NCBI GenBank assembly: GCA_947497295.1
Contig: CANMFU010000001.1
Location: 806,001 to 870,000 of the forward strand
From: an uncultured Roseovarius sp.
GTDB taxonomy: Bacteria; Pseudomonadota; Alphaproteobacteria; Rhodobacterales; Rhodobacteraceae
Direction: 5' to 3'
Length of the DNA stretch: 64,000 nt
Shown here: in pieces, positions 26,480 through 36,119 of the stretch
Numbering within the stretch: position 1 is the stretch's first letter
How the letters are laid out: each line of letters starts with the position of its first letter
The notes under the pieces: generated by a model
What the model saw: the letters and a program-made list of their open reading frames with translations, nothing else
Told to the model about the DNA's origin: nothing
Database searches by the model: none
Translations under genes and position numbers: made by a program

Positions 26480-28528
26480 TCAGGTCCGCCGCCTGCGCCG
26501 CCGTCCGCCTTCGCCCTCGGCGCCGCCCGAGCCTGCGTTGAAATTCGGGCTGGGCAGGGTCGTGACCTTCGCCAGTTCCGGAAACGGATCGGTCTTGTGC
26601 GGGATTGCATTCGCGGCGACGAAATGCTCTTGAAATTTCGGCTCGATCGCGGTTTCGATCTTGTTGATCTCGCGCACCATACGCTCAACTTCGGCGCGGG
26701 CCCCAATATTGCACAGTGCGATGCGCGCGCCGGTTCCCGCCGCGTTACCGGCAGATGACACCTTGTCCAGCGGCGCGTCCGGGATCATGCCCAATACCAT
26801 CGCGTGCAGGTTCGAGATATGCGCCCCGAACGCGCCGGCCAGCACCACGCGGTCGACCTTGTCGACGCCACGCGCGTCCATCAGCAGACGCGCGCCGGCA
26901 TAAAGCGCGGATTTCGCCAGCTGAATCGCGCGAATGTCGCCCTGGGTTACGGTGATGCGCGGACCGCCCTCATCCGTGGCGTCGCAGATAAGATAGCTGT
27001 GCGTGCGCCCTTCGGCGACCATGCGCGGCGTGCCTGTCGCCTCCGCCGAGCCCATCAGCCCGTTTTCGTCGAGAAGCCCGGCAATGCGGAGCTCGGCCAC
27101 CGCCTCGATGATGCCAGAGCCGCAGATGCCGGTGATGCCCGACGCGCCGATAGCGTCCTCAAAGCCGGGATCGTTCGACCACAGATCGCTGCCGATGACA
27201 CGAAACCGCGGCTCTTTGGTCACCGGGTCAATACGGATGGCATCAATGGCGCCGGGCGCGGCGCGCTGGCCGGATGAAATTTGCGCGCCCTCAAAGGCCG
27301 GTCCGGTGGGCGAGGAGCAGGCCAGAACGCCCTGTTTGTCGCCCAAGAGGATTTCCGCGTTGGTGCCGACGTCGATGATCAGCACCAGATCGTCGGATTT
27401 GCCCGGCTGTTCGGACAGTGCCACGGCGGCGGCATCGGCGCCGACATGGCCGGCGATGCAGGGCAGGATATAGATGCGGGCGCGGTCGTTGATCGCGGTG
27501 ATGTCCATCTCCGCTGCGTCAATCGAGATGCTGTCGGAGGTCGCCAGCGCAAACGGGGCCTGACCCAGCTCGACCGGGTCGATGCTCATCAACAGGTGGT
27601 GCATGACCGGGTTGCAGACGATCACCGTCTCGACGATCAGCTCGGGCGCGATGTCGGCCTCTTTGGCGATTTCCTCGGCCAGCGTGTTGATCGCCTCGCG
27701 CGCGGCGGCGGTCATTTCCTTGTCGCCGCCGGGGTTCATCATGGAATAGGAAACGCGGCTCATCAGATCCTCGCCAAAGCGGATCTGCGGGTTCATTATG
27801 CCTGAGGAAGCGATGACAGTCCCGTCATGCAGGTCGGTCAGATGCGCGGCCACGGTGGTCGAGCCAAGGTCGATAGCAAGGCCGTAAAGGCCGGCCTCAT
27901 GCAGGCCCGGCCAGATTTCCAGCACGCGGGCGACGTCATCGTCATGCGCCTTGTTCAGGGCAACCGTGACCTGCCATTTGCCCTTGCGCAGAACCGGTTG
28001 CAGTTTGGACAGCAGCGACAGATCGGCGCGGATGGCGGGGATGTCCCACTGCTCGCGCAGAGCGCGTTCCAGACGTTCGAAATCGCCTGTGGGGATGTGC
28101 ATGTCCGGCTCATCGACCTGCACCATGTAAAGCCGCGTGGCCGGGTCCATCGTCATCACGCGGGCGGATGCCGCCTTGCGCACCACCTGACGGTGAACCT
28201 GGGATTCCGGCGGCACGTCAATCACAACATCGCCCTGCACCGTCGCCTGACAGCCCAGACGGCGGCCGGCCTTCAGTCCGCGTTTGTCGTCATAGCGCTG
28301 TTCGACCGAATTCCATTCCGACAATGCGTCGGGCGCAACAGTCACGCCATGTTTGGAAAATTCCCCATAGCTGGGCGTGATCTGGCATTTTGAGCAGATG
28401 CCGCGTCCGCCGCAGACCGAATCCAGATCTACCCCCAACTGGCGGGCAGCCGTCAGTACGGGCGTGCCGATGGCAAACCGGCCACGTTTGCCGGAGGGGG
28501 TAAAAACGACGAGGGGGTCGGTGCTCAT
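26480..28528 (-). CDS. RamA-like corrinoid-protein activase ([2Fe-2S] ferredoxin + ASKHA, DUF4445)
   Basis: A 682-residue protein. The N terminus is a ferredoxin domain with Cys39, Cys45, Cys48 (CGGRGICSKC) and Cys93 (LGCQ) as [2Fe-2S] ligands. A linker is followed by an ASKHA-type domain: GLAIDLGSTTVAAHL, MNPQIRFGEDLMSR, IIDVGTNAEILLG and GTGARIALCNIGARAE. Such proteins use ATP to reduce Co(II) corrinoid proteins back to Co(I) for methyl transfer. No methyltransferase or corrinoid protein is adjacent, but the serine-cycle genes are 1.5 kb away, which fits C1 metabolism. The ATG at 28528 begins the ferredoxin domain; a longer frame upstream is not coding. The extreme C terminus is an odd run GEGGRRRRRRT. 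Confidence 0.88.
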   Translation of the reverse strand: MSTDPLVVFTPSGKRGRFAIGTPVLTAARQLGVDLDSVCGGRGICSKCQITPSYGEFSKHGVTVAPDALSEWNSVEQRYDDKRGLKAGRRLGCQATVQGDVVIDVPPESQVHRQVVRKAASARVMTMDPATRLYMVQVDEPDMHIPTGDFERLERALREQWDIPAIRADLSLLSKLQPVLRKGKWQVTVALNKAHDDDVARVLEIWPGLHEAGLYGLAIDLGSTTVAAHLTDLHDGTVIASSGIMNPQIRFGEDLMSRVSYSMMNPGGDKEMTAAAREAINTLAEEIAKEADIAPELIVETVIVCNPVMHHLLMSIDPVELGQAPFALATSDSISIDAAEMDITAINDRARIYILPCIAGHVGADAAAVALSEQPGKSDDLVLIIDVGTNAEILLGDKQGVLACSSPTGPAFEGAQISSGQRAAPGAIDAIRIDPVTKEPRFRVIGSDLWSNDPGFEDAIGASGITGICGSGIIEAVAELRIAGLLDENGLMGSAEATGTPRMVAEGRTHSYLICDATDEGGPRITVTQGDIRAIQLAKSALYAGARLLMDARGVDKVDRVVLAGAFGAHISNLHAMVLGMIPDAPLDKVSSAGNAAGTGARIALCNIGARAEVERMVREINKIETAIEPKFQEHFVAANAIPHKTDPFPELAKVTTLPSPNFNAGSGGAEGEGGRRRRRRT

Positions 28529-28685
28529 GACGGGTATCCAATAGTTGCGCGAGGCGTTGGCGGAGACATTAGGGGAATATTTCCAAAGAGAAAGGCCAAC
28601 AGCGCCCCAAACTTGCCCAAGCGCGGCACCAGGGCGCGCTATTTGTGCGTGGCACGTCGTTTGCCGCCCTGTCCGGGCGACCGCT

Positions 28686-29516
28686 TCAGCCGCGTCCGGG
28701 ACGCAGCGGTGTGCCGTCGGGCAGGGTAATATCGGCCACCTGCTCGGAAATCGAATCGTTGGACAGCGGATGCACCTGCGCCTCATAGGAGCCCGGATCG
28801 CGCATCGGCTCCCACTGATTGCCGACGTATAGTTCGACCCCGGAAAAACTGGCTTTGTAGCCCATCTTTGCGCTGCCGGGTACCCAGTAGCCCAGATAGA
28901 CATGCGGCAGGTCCGCCTCGCGGGCGATCTCGATATGATCGAGGATGATATAGGTGCCCAAAGACGCCCGCTCGCGGTCCGGGTCAAAGAAGGAATAGAC
29001 CATGCTGACACCATCATCCAACACGTCGGTCAGGCACACGGCGACCAGCGCGCCGGTGTCTTCCTCGACATACTCGACAACACGGGTGCGGATCGGCGTT
29101 TCCTCGACCATCGAAGCAAACTCGAACGCATCCATGTCGGCCATCCCGCCCGTGGCGTGGCGGCTCTCCAGATAGCGGCGGAAAAGGGCATATTGATCTT
29201 CGGTCGCCCAGGGCGACGTCGCCCGCCGCTCTAGTCCCACATTGCGACGGATCACGCGCCGCTGGCTTTTTGACGGGGAAAATTCATCGACATTGATGCG
29301 GGCCGACAGACAGGCGGCGCAATCGCTGCAGGAGGGGCGATACAGCACATTTTGCGACCGGCGAAAGCCCTGCTTGGACAGCCCGTCATTCAGCCGCTGC
29401 GCGCCGTCGCCCTGAAGCGCGGTGAACAGTTTACGCTCCATCCGGCCGTCCAGATACGGGCAGGGCTGCGGCGCGGTCACATAGAACTGTGGGGCTATGG
29501 TATTGGTATGTCGCAT
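28686..29516 (-). CDS. bpt: aspartate/glutamate leucyltransferase
   Basis: A 276-residue Bpt/ATE-type aminoacyl-tRNA protein transferase. The N-terminal domain has [14 protein letters not shown] and the cysteine cluster CSDCAAC; the C-terminal GNAT-like domain has [25 protein letters not shown]. It attaches leucine from Leu-tRNA to proteins starting with Asp or Glu, marking them for ClpS/ClpAP degradation. The length is normal. It stands alone between the activase and RDD genes. Confidence 0.93.
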   Translation of the reverse strand: MRHTNTIAPQFYVTAPQPCPYLDGRMERKLFTALQGDGAQRLNDGLSKQGFRRSQNVLYRPSCSDCAACLSARINVDEFSPSKSQRRVIRRNVGLERRATSPWATEDQYALFRRYLESRHATGGMADMDAFEFASMVEETPIRTRVVEYVEEDTGALVAVCLTDVLDDGVSMVYSFFDPDRERASLGTYIILDHIEIAREADLPHVYLGYWVPGSAKMGYKASFSGVELYVGNQWEPMRDPGSYEAQVHPLSNDSISEQVADITLPDGTPLRPGRG

Positions 29517-29628
29517 CAGGGCCGTTTTGATCTGTGATGACTCAAATCTAAATCGTTTCGAGTTTAAGTTTCAACCTGCCTTGCCGCCTAAATTGAGGCC
29601 TGAAACGGTGCGGGCGTTGCAACGGGCC

Positions 29629-30078
29629 TCAAACCCGGCGATTTACGGCTACAGTGCCCAATACATAATCAGTCAAACCCTGCGCGCGCTGCGTGATCAG
29701 CATCATCAGCACAGACACCACCTGCGGCAGGAAAAACGCGACCGAGACCGAATAGCCCAGAGTGTGCAGAAGGGCGGTCAGCCAGTCCAGCCGCGCGCCA
29801 TCATGGCGCCGGATCTCCATCGCCATGAAGGCCATGCCCCATGTCGCCGAGCCGCGCGCCAAAGTCGCCGTGCGATAAACAAAGCCGACGACCAGATACA
29901 GCGGCGGCAGAAAGAAAAATGCCAAGCCCAGTGTCAGGATCAAAACGGTCACGCAAAGCGCAAGGATCAGCGCCGTGTCGATGAACCACGCAACCAACCG
30001 TTTGGACGGGATCGAGGCGTAGAATTCCGGATTTATGTCCGGATCGGGGAGGGTCGTGGACTGGGCATAATACGACAT
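29629..30078 (-). CDS. RDD-family membrane protein
   Basis: A 149-residue protein with the RDD pattern: RLVAWFIDTALILALCV (first helix with Arg and Asp), a second hydrophobic segment LTLGLAFFFLPPLYLVVGF, TATLARGSATWGMAFMAMEI (the conserved G-x-T/W-GM motif) and a third helix YSVSVAFFLPQVVSVLMML. Transport or channel function is presumed for the family but not shown here. A short cytosolic N terminus precedes the first helix. Confidence 0.85.
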   Translation of the reverse strand: MSYYAQSTTLPDPDINPEFYASIPSKRLVAWFIDTALILALCVTVLILTLGLAFFFLPPLYLVVGFVYRTATLARGSATWGMAFMAMEIRRHDGARLDWLTALLHTLGYSVSVAFFLPQVVSVLMMLITQRAQGLTDYVLGTVAVNRRV

Positions 30079-30192
30079 AGGCTGCTTTCGCTTGGGTAGG
30101 TCATGTGCATGTAGGATGTAGGGTATTTCATTCCTGCATCGTGCAAAATCAAGGGCCGCCGACCACTACGCCGAGCACTACGCCGACCGCAA

Positions 30193-30229
30193 CCCGGCGG
30201 CCCGCGCCGATAAAGGGCGGGCCACCGGG
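30193..30229 (-). terminator. strong hairpin after the DUF2852 gene
   Basis: Thirteen-base arms 30193-30205 (CCCGGCGGCCCGC) and 30217-30229, twelve Watson-Crick pairs and one wobble on the transcribed strand, loop of 11. It begins eleven bases after the stop at 30240. There is no T run. A tandem ACTACGCCGA repeat lies just beside it at about 30160-30190. Confidence 0.45.
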
Positions 30230-30239
30230 AGGGCTGAGG

Positions 30240-30671
30240 TCAGCTTGCTGTAGATGCGCTGGGGTCTTGCGCGCGCTCATCTTGGGCAGCTTTGGCGCGG
30301 TCCTGCATGAACTGGTCAAACTCGGCCTGATCCTTGGCCTTGCGCAGCTGGTCTAGGAAGCTTTCAAAGCTGGCTTGTTCGTCCTGCAAGCGCTTCAGCG
30401 TTTCATCGCGGTAGGCGTCAAAGGCGCTGTTGCCACTGCTGCGCGACATGGACGGGGCCGCCGTGCGGCGTTTGGTGCAGGTTCCGAACATACGTTTACT
30501 CCAGATCATATAGGCAAGAATGGCCAGGCCAACGGGCCAGGCAAAGATGAATGCGATTACCACGGTGGCAATCCAGGCGAACTTGCCGCGGGCGTCCAGC
30601 CAGTGCGCGGCGCGCTCCAGCCAGCGTAGCGGGCCGCCGGTGGCAAATGGGGTTTGTGCATACGTGCTCAT
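30240..30671 (-). CDS. DUF2852-like membrane protein
   Basis: A 143-residue protein with an N-terminal membrane anchor region (WIATVVIAFIFAWPVGLAILAYMIW, about residues 33-57) followed by KRMFGTC and a soluble part with FDAYRDETLKRLQDEQASFESFLDQLRKAKDQAEFDQFMQDR split as a long amphipathic helix or coiled coil. That arrangement is typical of DUF2852, common in alphaproteobacteria and of unknown function. A palindrome (30719-30737) lies 48 bases upstream of its start, so it may be separately regulated. Confidence 0.8.
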   Translation of the reverse strand: MSTYAQTPFATGGPLRWLERAAHWLDARGKFAWIATVVIAFIFAWPVGLAILAYMIWSKRMFGTCTKRRTAAPSMSRSSGNSAFDAYRDETLKRLQDEQASFESFLDQLRKAKDQAEFDQFMQDRAKAAQDERAQDPSASTAS

Positions 30672-30718
30672 CTGTGGTCCTTTGTGGATATGGGCGGTGC
30701 CAAGGGGGCTTGGCGGGT

Positions 30719-30737
30719 ATGTAAATGCCCTTTACAT
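30719..30737. promoter_or_regulatory. inverted repeat ATGTAAA-N5-TTTACAT
   Basis: Perfect seven-base arms at 30719-30725 and 30731-30737 with spacer TGCCC; another ATTACAT follows at 30740-30746. It lies in the 212-base region between the divergent DUF2852 and glnE genes, 48 bases before the former's start. The AT-rich arms in a GC-rich genome and the half-site repetition suggest a repressor operator; the protein is unknown. Confidence 0.55.
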
Positions 30738-30883
30738 TGAATTACATCGGTATGCCGGACGGCGGTTGCAAGGGGTAGGTTGCAGAAATTCGCATCTTTG
30801 CGATAGCAAAAACGCGTCCCTTTCGCTGTGCATATGCGCCGGGCGCCATTGACCCGGCGCGCGCGCTGGGTATCACTGATGGA

Positions 30884-33742
30884 ATGGATTTCGCCAGCCG
30901 CATCACCCGCCTGCCGCGTCCCTATCAGGCAGATCACGCCGAGGAAGCGCAGGCACGTTTTCCGGGCCTCAGCGGCGAATTGTCCGATCTGATCGGCAAT
31001 GTGGCAGGGTGCAGCCCATATTTGCGCCAACTTCTGCAATCGGAGGCAGACTGGCTGCCAGGTGCGCTGACCGCCCCCGAGGATGCGCTGGCGACACTGA
31101 TGGCGGAACTGCGTGGAATCGAAGGCGATCCCTCGGGGCCGCTGCGACAGGGCAAGCGGCGCATTGCGCTGCTGGTGGGACTGGCCGATCTGGCGGGTGT
31201 CTGGCCGCTGGAGGTGGTGACGCAAACGCTGACGGATTTTGCCGATCTGGCCTGCGCCACCGCCCTGCGCTACAGCGTGGGGCATGAGATACGGCGCGGC
31301 AAACTGCCCGGCATGGACGAGGATGATCTGGACGATGCCGCCGGAATGGTCGTGCTGGCCATGGGCAAGATGGGCGCGGGCGAGTTGAACTACTCCTCCG
31401 ACATCGACCTGATCTGCGTCTATGACGAGACACGCTTTGATGCGGATGCCAATCACGAGGCGCGGGCAGGTTTCGTGCGCGCCACCCGCCGTATGGCCGC
31501 GACGCTGAGCGAGAATACTGCCGAAGGGTACGTGTTCCGCACCGATCTGCGCCTGCGCCCCGATCCGAGAGTGACGCCGGTTTGCATGTCGATGGCCGCC
31601 GCCGAACGCTATTACGAAAGCCTCGGGCGGACGTGGGAGCGCGCGGCCTATATCAAGGCGCGCCCCTGCGCCGGGGATTTCGCAGCCGGGCACAGGTTTC
31701 TGGACACGCTTGTGCCCTTTGTCTGGCGGCGGCATCTGGATTTCGCCGCGATCGAGGACGCGCATAACATGCGGCTGCGCATCCGCGCGCACAAGGGGCT
31801 GGGCGCCGATCTGGGCGGTCCGCTGGACCTGATGGGCCACAACATGAAGTTGGGACGCGGCGGCATCCGCGAGATCGAGTTCTTTACCCAGACCCGCCAG
31901 CTGATCGTCGGCGGACGCGATCCGTCGCTGCGCATGCGCGGCACCATCGAGGGGCTGGAGGGACTGGCGGCGAAGGAGTGGATACCGGGCGATATCGCCA
32001 CCGATCTGGCTGCGCATTACCGGTTTCACCGCGAGGTCGAACACCGCCTGCAAATGCTGCGCGATCAGCAGACGCATGACCTGCCCGAAACCGAGGAAGG
32101 GATGAACCGGCTGGCCGCCTTCATGGGCCGCGAAGTGCCGGATCTGAAGGATGAGCTGCTGTCGCGCCTCACGGCGGTTGACGGCGTGATCGAACGGTTT
32201 TTCAAACCCGACGAGGCGCCCGGCAGCGAGGAGGATGCCGAACAGGGCGCCTGGCTGGACGTCAAGGTGATCGCCCGCTGGCCAACCTATCCGGCGCTGC
32301 GCTCGGACAGGGCCGGGCAGATATTTCGTCGCCTCAGGCCAGATATCCTGTCGCGCCTGTCGCGCACGTCCCACCCCGAAGAGGCGCTGCTGGCCTTCGA
32401 TGGCTTCCTTGCCGGGCTGCCTGCGGGCGTTCAGGTGTTTTCGCTGTTCGAGGCCAATCCGCAGCTGCTGGACCTGCTGGTTGACATTGCCGGCACCGCG
32501 CCCGCGCTGGCGCGCTATCTGTCGCGCAATGCCGCTGTCCTTGATGCGGTCATCGCCGGTGATTTCTTTGCCGCATGGCCCGGTCTGGCCGCTCTGCGCG
32601 CAGATCTTTCCGCGCGGCTGGCGCGCGAGGGCGATTACGAGGCGCGCCTGATCGCCGCCCGTCACTGGCGCCGCGAATGGCATTTCCGCATCGGCGTGCA
32701 TCACCTGCGCGGTCTGGTCGATGCCGCCACCTCGGCGCGTCATTATGCCGATCTGGCCGAGGCGGTCCTGTCGGCGCTCTGGCCCGAAGTGCTGCGCGAA
32801 TTCAGCGGCAAACACGGCCCGCCACCGGGACGCGGCGCCTGCCTGCTGGGCATGGGGTCGCTGGGCGTGCGCGCCCTGAACGCGGCGTCGGATCTGGACC
32901 TGATCGTGATTTATGACGCGGATGGCGTCGAGGCGTCCGAAGGGCGCCGCCCACTGGCATCGGGCGCTTATTACGCGCGGCTGACGCAGGCGATGATCTC
33001 GGCACTGACGGTGCAGATGGCGGGCGGGCGTCTGTACGAGGTGGACATGCGACTGCGCCCGTCGGGCAATCAGGGCCCGGTCGCCACATCGCTGGCCGCC
33101 TTCCGCGATTATCAGCAGACCCGCGCCTGGGGATGGGAGCATCTGGCGCTGACACGCGCGCGATGCGTGGCGGGCGAGGCGGCGCTGGGCGCCGACATCG
33201 AAACATTCCGCGTCTCGCTGATTGCCGGCATCGCCGCGCGCGAGGATGCGCCCGCAAGATTGGCCGCTGCCGTGTCCGACATGCGCGCACGCATCGCCGC
33301 GGCCAAGGCGCCGGAAGGTCCGCTGGATTCAAAGATGGGGCCGGGGCGGCTTCAGGATGTGCAACTGATCGCGCAGGCGGCAACACTGGTCGCGGGCCGC
33401 GCGCGGCAGGGCACGCAGGCTGGGCTGAGCGCAGGCACCGCGCTGGATTGGTGGACGGCCGGGGAGGCCCGCACACTGTCGCAGGCCGCTTCGCTGTGCC
33501 GCGAGGTGCATATGGCGGCGCGGCTGCTGGGTGATGCGGCGCTGGATGCGGATCATCTGGGCGCGGGTGCCCGGGCCTTTGTGTTGCGTGAAACAGGCAA
33601 GCAGGATATTCCATCTCTGGTCGCGGCACTGGCGGCGCTATCGCAGGCTGCGGCGGCGATTATCGACACCGCGCTGGACATGACAATGGCCAGTGCGGAT
33701 ATCTTTGACACTCCGGATGCAGCGCAGGAAGACGTTCCATGA
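30884..33742 (+). CDS. glnE: bifunctional glutamine synthetase adenylyltransferase/deadenylase
   Basis: A 952-residue GlnE that adenylylates GlnA when nitrogen is sufficient and removes AMP when it is scarce, in response to PII. Two nucleotidyltransferase domains are seen: the N-terminal deadenylase with GKMGAGELNYSSDIDLICVYD and the C-terminal adenylylase with LGMGSLGVRALNAASDLDLIVIYD, with a helical linker between (about residues 430-620). Each has the metal-binding D-x-D. The length is normal. The ATG at 30884 lacks a strong ribosome site, but the family starts near there. The stop overlaps the next gene by four bases. Confidence 0.95.
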   Translation: MDFASRITRLPRPYQADHAEEAQARFPGLSGELSDLIGNVAGCSPYLRQLLQSEADWLPGALTAPEDALATLMAELRGIEGDPSGPLRQGKRRIALLVGLADLAGVWPLEVVTQTLTDFADLACATALRYSVGHEIRRGKLPGMDEDDLDDAAGMVVLAMGKMGAGELNYSSDIDLICVYDETRFDADANHEARAGFVRATRRMAATLSENTAEGYVFRTDLRLRPDPRVTPVCMSMAAAERYYESLGRTWERAAYIKARPCAGDFAAGHRFLDTLVPFVWRRHLDFAAIEDAHNMRLRIRAHKGLGADLGGPLDLMGHNMKLGRGGIREIEFFTQTRQLIVGGRDPSLRMRGTIEGLEGLAAKEWIPGDIATDLAAHYRFHREVEHRLQMLRDQQTHDLPETEEGMNRLAAFMGREVPDLKDELLSRLTAVDGVIERFFKPDEAPGSEEDAEQGAWLDVKVIARWPTYPALRSDRAGQIFRRLRPDILSRLSRTSHPEEALLAFDGFLAGLPAGVQVFSLFEANPQLLDLLVDIAGTAPALARYLSRNAAVLDAVIAGDFFAAWPGLAALRADLSARLAREGDYEARLIAARHWRREWHFRIGVHHLRGLVDAATSARHYADLAEAVLSALWPEVLREFSGKHGPPPGRGACLLGMGSLGVRALNAASDLDLIVIYDADGVEASEGRRPLASGAYYARLTQAMISALTVQMAGGRLYEVDMRLRPSGNQGPVATSLAAFRDYQQTRAWGWEHLALTRARCVAGEAALGADIETFRVSLIAGIAAREDAPARLAAAVSDMRARIAAAKAPEGPLDSKMGPGRLQDVQLIAQAATLVAGRARQGTQAGLSAGTALDWWTAGEARTLSQAASLCREVHMAARLLGDAALDADHLGAGARAFVLRETGKQDIPSLVAALAALSQAAAAIIDTALDMTMASADIFDTPDAAQEDVP

Positions 33743-34014
33743 AGACACGCGACGACCCGCTTGACCGCAAGGCCCTGATCTATGAGGCCTACCGCATCGA
33801 CGGCATCACTGCCGATGAATGTCGGTCGATCTTTCTGGATTGGGCGATGTCGTTGCCAGACGGCCAGGACACGCAGGAGGCCATTGCACATTACCTCGCC
33901 CGGTATCAGGCCGATAATCCCGCGCATCCCATGACCGAGGTGCTGCGCCAGGGTCAGCAGGCGCCTGATGCGCCACGCCGCAGGGGGGGCTGGAAGACCC
34001 GCCCGCGCGACTGA
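33739..34014 (+). CDS. conserved hypothetical protein coupled to glnE
   Basis: A 91-residue soluble protein with ATGA overlap to glnE, so it is co-translated. It is acidic in the first half (YEAYRIDGITADECRSIFLDW) and basic at the end (APRRRGGWKTRPRD). A single cysteine is in DECRS. I do not recognise a domain; a guess is a small partner with a nitrogen-linked role, based only on gene coupling. Confidence 0.72.
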   Translation: MKTRDDPLDRKALIYEAYRIDGITADECRSIFLDWAMSLPDGQDTQEAIAHYLARYQADNPAHPMTEVLRQGQQAPDAPRRRGGWKTRPRD

Positions 34015-34213
34015 GCGGCGTCCCCGGCCACCGCAGCGCATGACGCCTGCGCGGCCCCAAAAAATCGCGTGCTTTCAGGCTATGACTGCCTTAGAACGAC
34101 ACCAACATCGCGTCAGTCGCCGCGATATGGCCCTGATTTCTGCGTTTTTCTTCGCAACAAGGATCCGGCGCCGCCCAGATAATTGCCCGGCCCCGTGCCG
34201 AAGGAGGATTGAC

Positions 34214-34828
34214 ATGATCGCATTATCCAGACCCATCCGTATTCTTGCCGCGTTGGCCATTGCGGGGGGCCTGTCCGCCTGCGCCACCGCTCCGGGCGAA
34301 ACCGTCGCGCGCGCCGCCAATGATGCGGCGCCCCAACGCGCAGTGCCCACTGAACTGAACATCGCATCGATCAACGTCACCGTACCCCGCACGCTCGAGG
34401 TGTCCGAGCTGAACCGGTATTATCCGGGTGGCGATATCGTCTGGCGCGGTGATCCGATGGGGGACCGTTACGCACAGGTCGAAGCGATTTTTCGCGATGC
34501 CATGGCACGGGGCACGCAAGGGATGTCCAGCGGCACCCCGGCCATTCTGGATATCGAGGTCAAGCGGTTCCATGCGCTGACCGAAAAGGCGCGCTATTCC
34601 GTCGGCGGCGTGCATTCGATAGCATTCATCCTCACGCTGCGTGACCCCAAGACCGGACAGGCCCTGACCGCGCCGCGCCGGATCAAGGCCGACCTCAACG
34701 CGTATGGCGGTCAGGCCGCCATCTCGGCCGATCAGCGCGGCCAGACGCAGAAGGTGCGCATCACGGACCATCTGGCCCGGGTGATCCGCGCAGAGCTGTC
34801 CGATCCCGGCAGCTATCGCCCTGAATGA
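34214..34828 (+). CDS. DUF6778-like lipoprotein
   Basis: A 204-residue lipoprotein. The signal sequence IALSRPIRILAALAIAGGLSACAT has a lipobox LSAC and mature Cys23. The mature part contains NIASINVTVPRTLEVSELNRYYPGGDIVWRGDP split, and GGVHSIAFILTLRDPKTG. It resembles a Rhodobacteraceae family I recall as DUF6778; I am moderately sure of that name. AAGGAGG is six bases upstream of the ATG. Its function is unknown, likely in the periplasm. Confidence 0.78.
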   Translation: MIALSRPIRILAALAIAGGLSACATAPGETVARAANDAAPQRAVPTELNIASINVTVPRTLEVSELNRYYPGGDIVWRGDPMGDRYAQVEAIFRDAMARGTQGMSSGTPAILDIEVKRFHALTEKARYSVGGVHSIAFILTLRDPKTGQALTAPRRIKADLNAYGGQAAISADQRGQTQKVRITDHLARVIRAELSDPGSYRPE

Positions 34829-34898
34829 TCGAGCTTTACGGGCGTGCAGGGCACGCTTTGAGCTTTTCGCACCGCCGAAAACCTTTTATGGGGGCTGC

Positions 34899-36119
34899 AT
34901 GACGCAGCCTCCATATCCCGTGATCCGCCTGAAACCGAAATCCTCGCCCACAGGGGTGCGCCGCGGCGTGCCTTGGGTCTATGACAATGAACTGGTCACG
35001 GACCGGCGTAGCAAGGCGATAGCCCCCGGTACCATCGCCCTGCTGGAGGACGCAGAGCGCGTGCCGCTCGCGCTGGTCGCGGTCAACCCGGCCTCGCGCA
35101 TCATGGCGCGGGTGCTGGATCTGGATACATCCCAAATCATCGACCGCGCCTGGCTGGCCGCGCGCCTGCGCCGCGCATTGGCCTTGCGCGAACGGCTGTT
35201 CGACGCGCCCTGGTACCGGCTGGTTCATGCCGAGGCGGACGGGCTGCCCGGCGTGGTCATCGACCGGTTCGGCGATACCTGCGTGATCCAGCCGAATGCG
35301 GCCTGGGCCGACGTGATGCTGGACGATCTGGCCGCTGCCTTGGTCGAGGTGACTGGCGCAACCAATGTTCTGAAAAACGCAGCCGGGCGCGCCCGCGCTC
35401 TGGAAGGGCTGGATGATGTTGCGGGCGTGCTGATCGGCGCTCCACCGGATGCGGCTTTGCCTGTGCCGATGAACGGCGCGATCTACATGGCCGACCTCAC
35501 TCATGGTCAGAAAACGGGCCTCTTCTTTGACCAACGCCCGAACCACGCCTTTGCCGCGCAGCTGAGCGGCGGCGCGCGTGTGCTGGACGTCTTCAGCCAT
35601 GTTGGAGGTTTCTCGCTGGCCGCACTGGCACAAGGCGCGACTTCGGCGCTGGCCGTCGATGGCTCGGACCCCGCGCTTGAGCTGGCACGCCGCGGCGCCG
35701 AGGCAATGGGCATGTCGGGACAGTTCGAGACCCGCAAGGGTGATGCGTTTGACGTGCTGGGCGGCTTGGGCGAAGAGGGCAGGCAATTCGACGTGGTCAT
35801 TTGCGATCCGCCCGCCTTTGCTCCGTCGAAAAAGTCACTGGAGGCGGGCCTGCGTGCGTACGAGCGCACCGCGCGTCTGGCCGCGCCGCTGGTGGCGGAT
35901 GGCGGTTATCTGGTCCTCTGCTCGTGCAGCCATGCCGCCGATATGGACGCGTTCCGCCGCGCCTGCCTGCGCGGCATCGGGCGCGGTCTGCACGGCGCCG
36001 GGCGCGGCACCGGACCTGCGCCGCAACTGATCCATACCGGTGGGGCAGGCGGGGACCATCCAATGCACACGCATCTGGCGGAATCGGGTTACCTTAAGGC
36101 GCTGTTCTTTCGGCTGTGA
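34899..36119 (+). CDS. class I SAM-dependent rRNA methyltransferase (RlmI-like)
   Basis: A 406-residue protein with a PUA-like N-terminal domain (IRLKPKSSPTGVRRGVPWVYDNEL), an RlmI/RlmK-type middle and a Rossmann methyltransferase. Visible motifs are RVLDVFSHVGGFSLAALAQGA (SAM binding), KTGLFFDQRPN, CDPPAFAPSKK and CSCSHAAD, the last two carrying the catalytic cysteine pattern of m5C methyltransferases. The likely target is C1962 of 23S rRNA. It overlaps the next gene by four bases. Confidence 0.88.
   Translation: MTQPPYPVIRLKPKSSPTGVRRGVPWVYDNELVTDRRSKAIAPGTIALLEDAERVPLALVAVNPASRIMARVLDLDTSQIIDRAWLAARLRRALALRERLFDAPWYRLVHAEADGLPGVVIDRFGDTCVIQPNAAWADVMLDDLAAALVEVTGATNVLKNAAGRARALEGLDDVAGVLIGAPPDAALPVPMNGAIYMADLTHGQKTGLFFDQRPNHAFAAQLSGGARVLDVFSHVGGFSLAALAQGATSALAVDGSDPALELARRGAEAMGMSGQFETRKGDAFDVLGGLGEEGRQFDVVICDPPAFAPSKKSLEAGLRAYERTARLAAPLVADGGYLVLCSCSHAADMDAFRRACLRGIGRGLHGAGRGTGPAPQLIHTGGAGGDHPMHTHLAESGYLKALFFRL

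Noticed and set aside
28529..28685. Possible upstream extension of the corrinoid activase (start near 29017)
   Set aside because: The extension overlaps bpt antisense and lacks family character; the ferredoxin domain begins at the ATG at 28528.
30668..33142. 824-codon open frame opposite glnE
   Set aside because: Antisense shadow of glnE, whose two nucleotidyltransferase domains are unmistakable.
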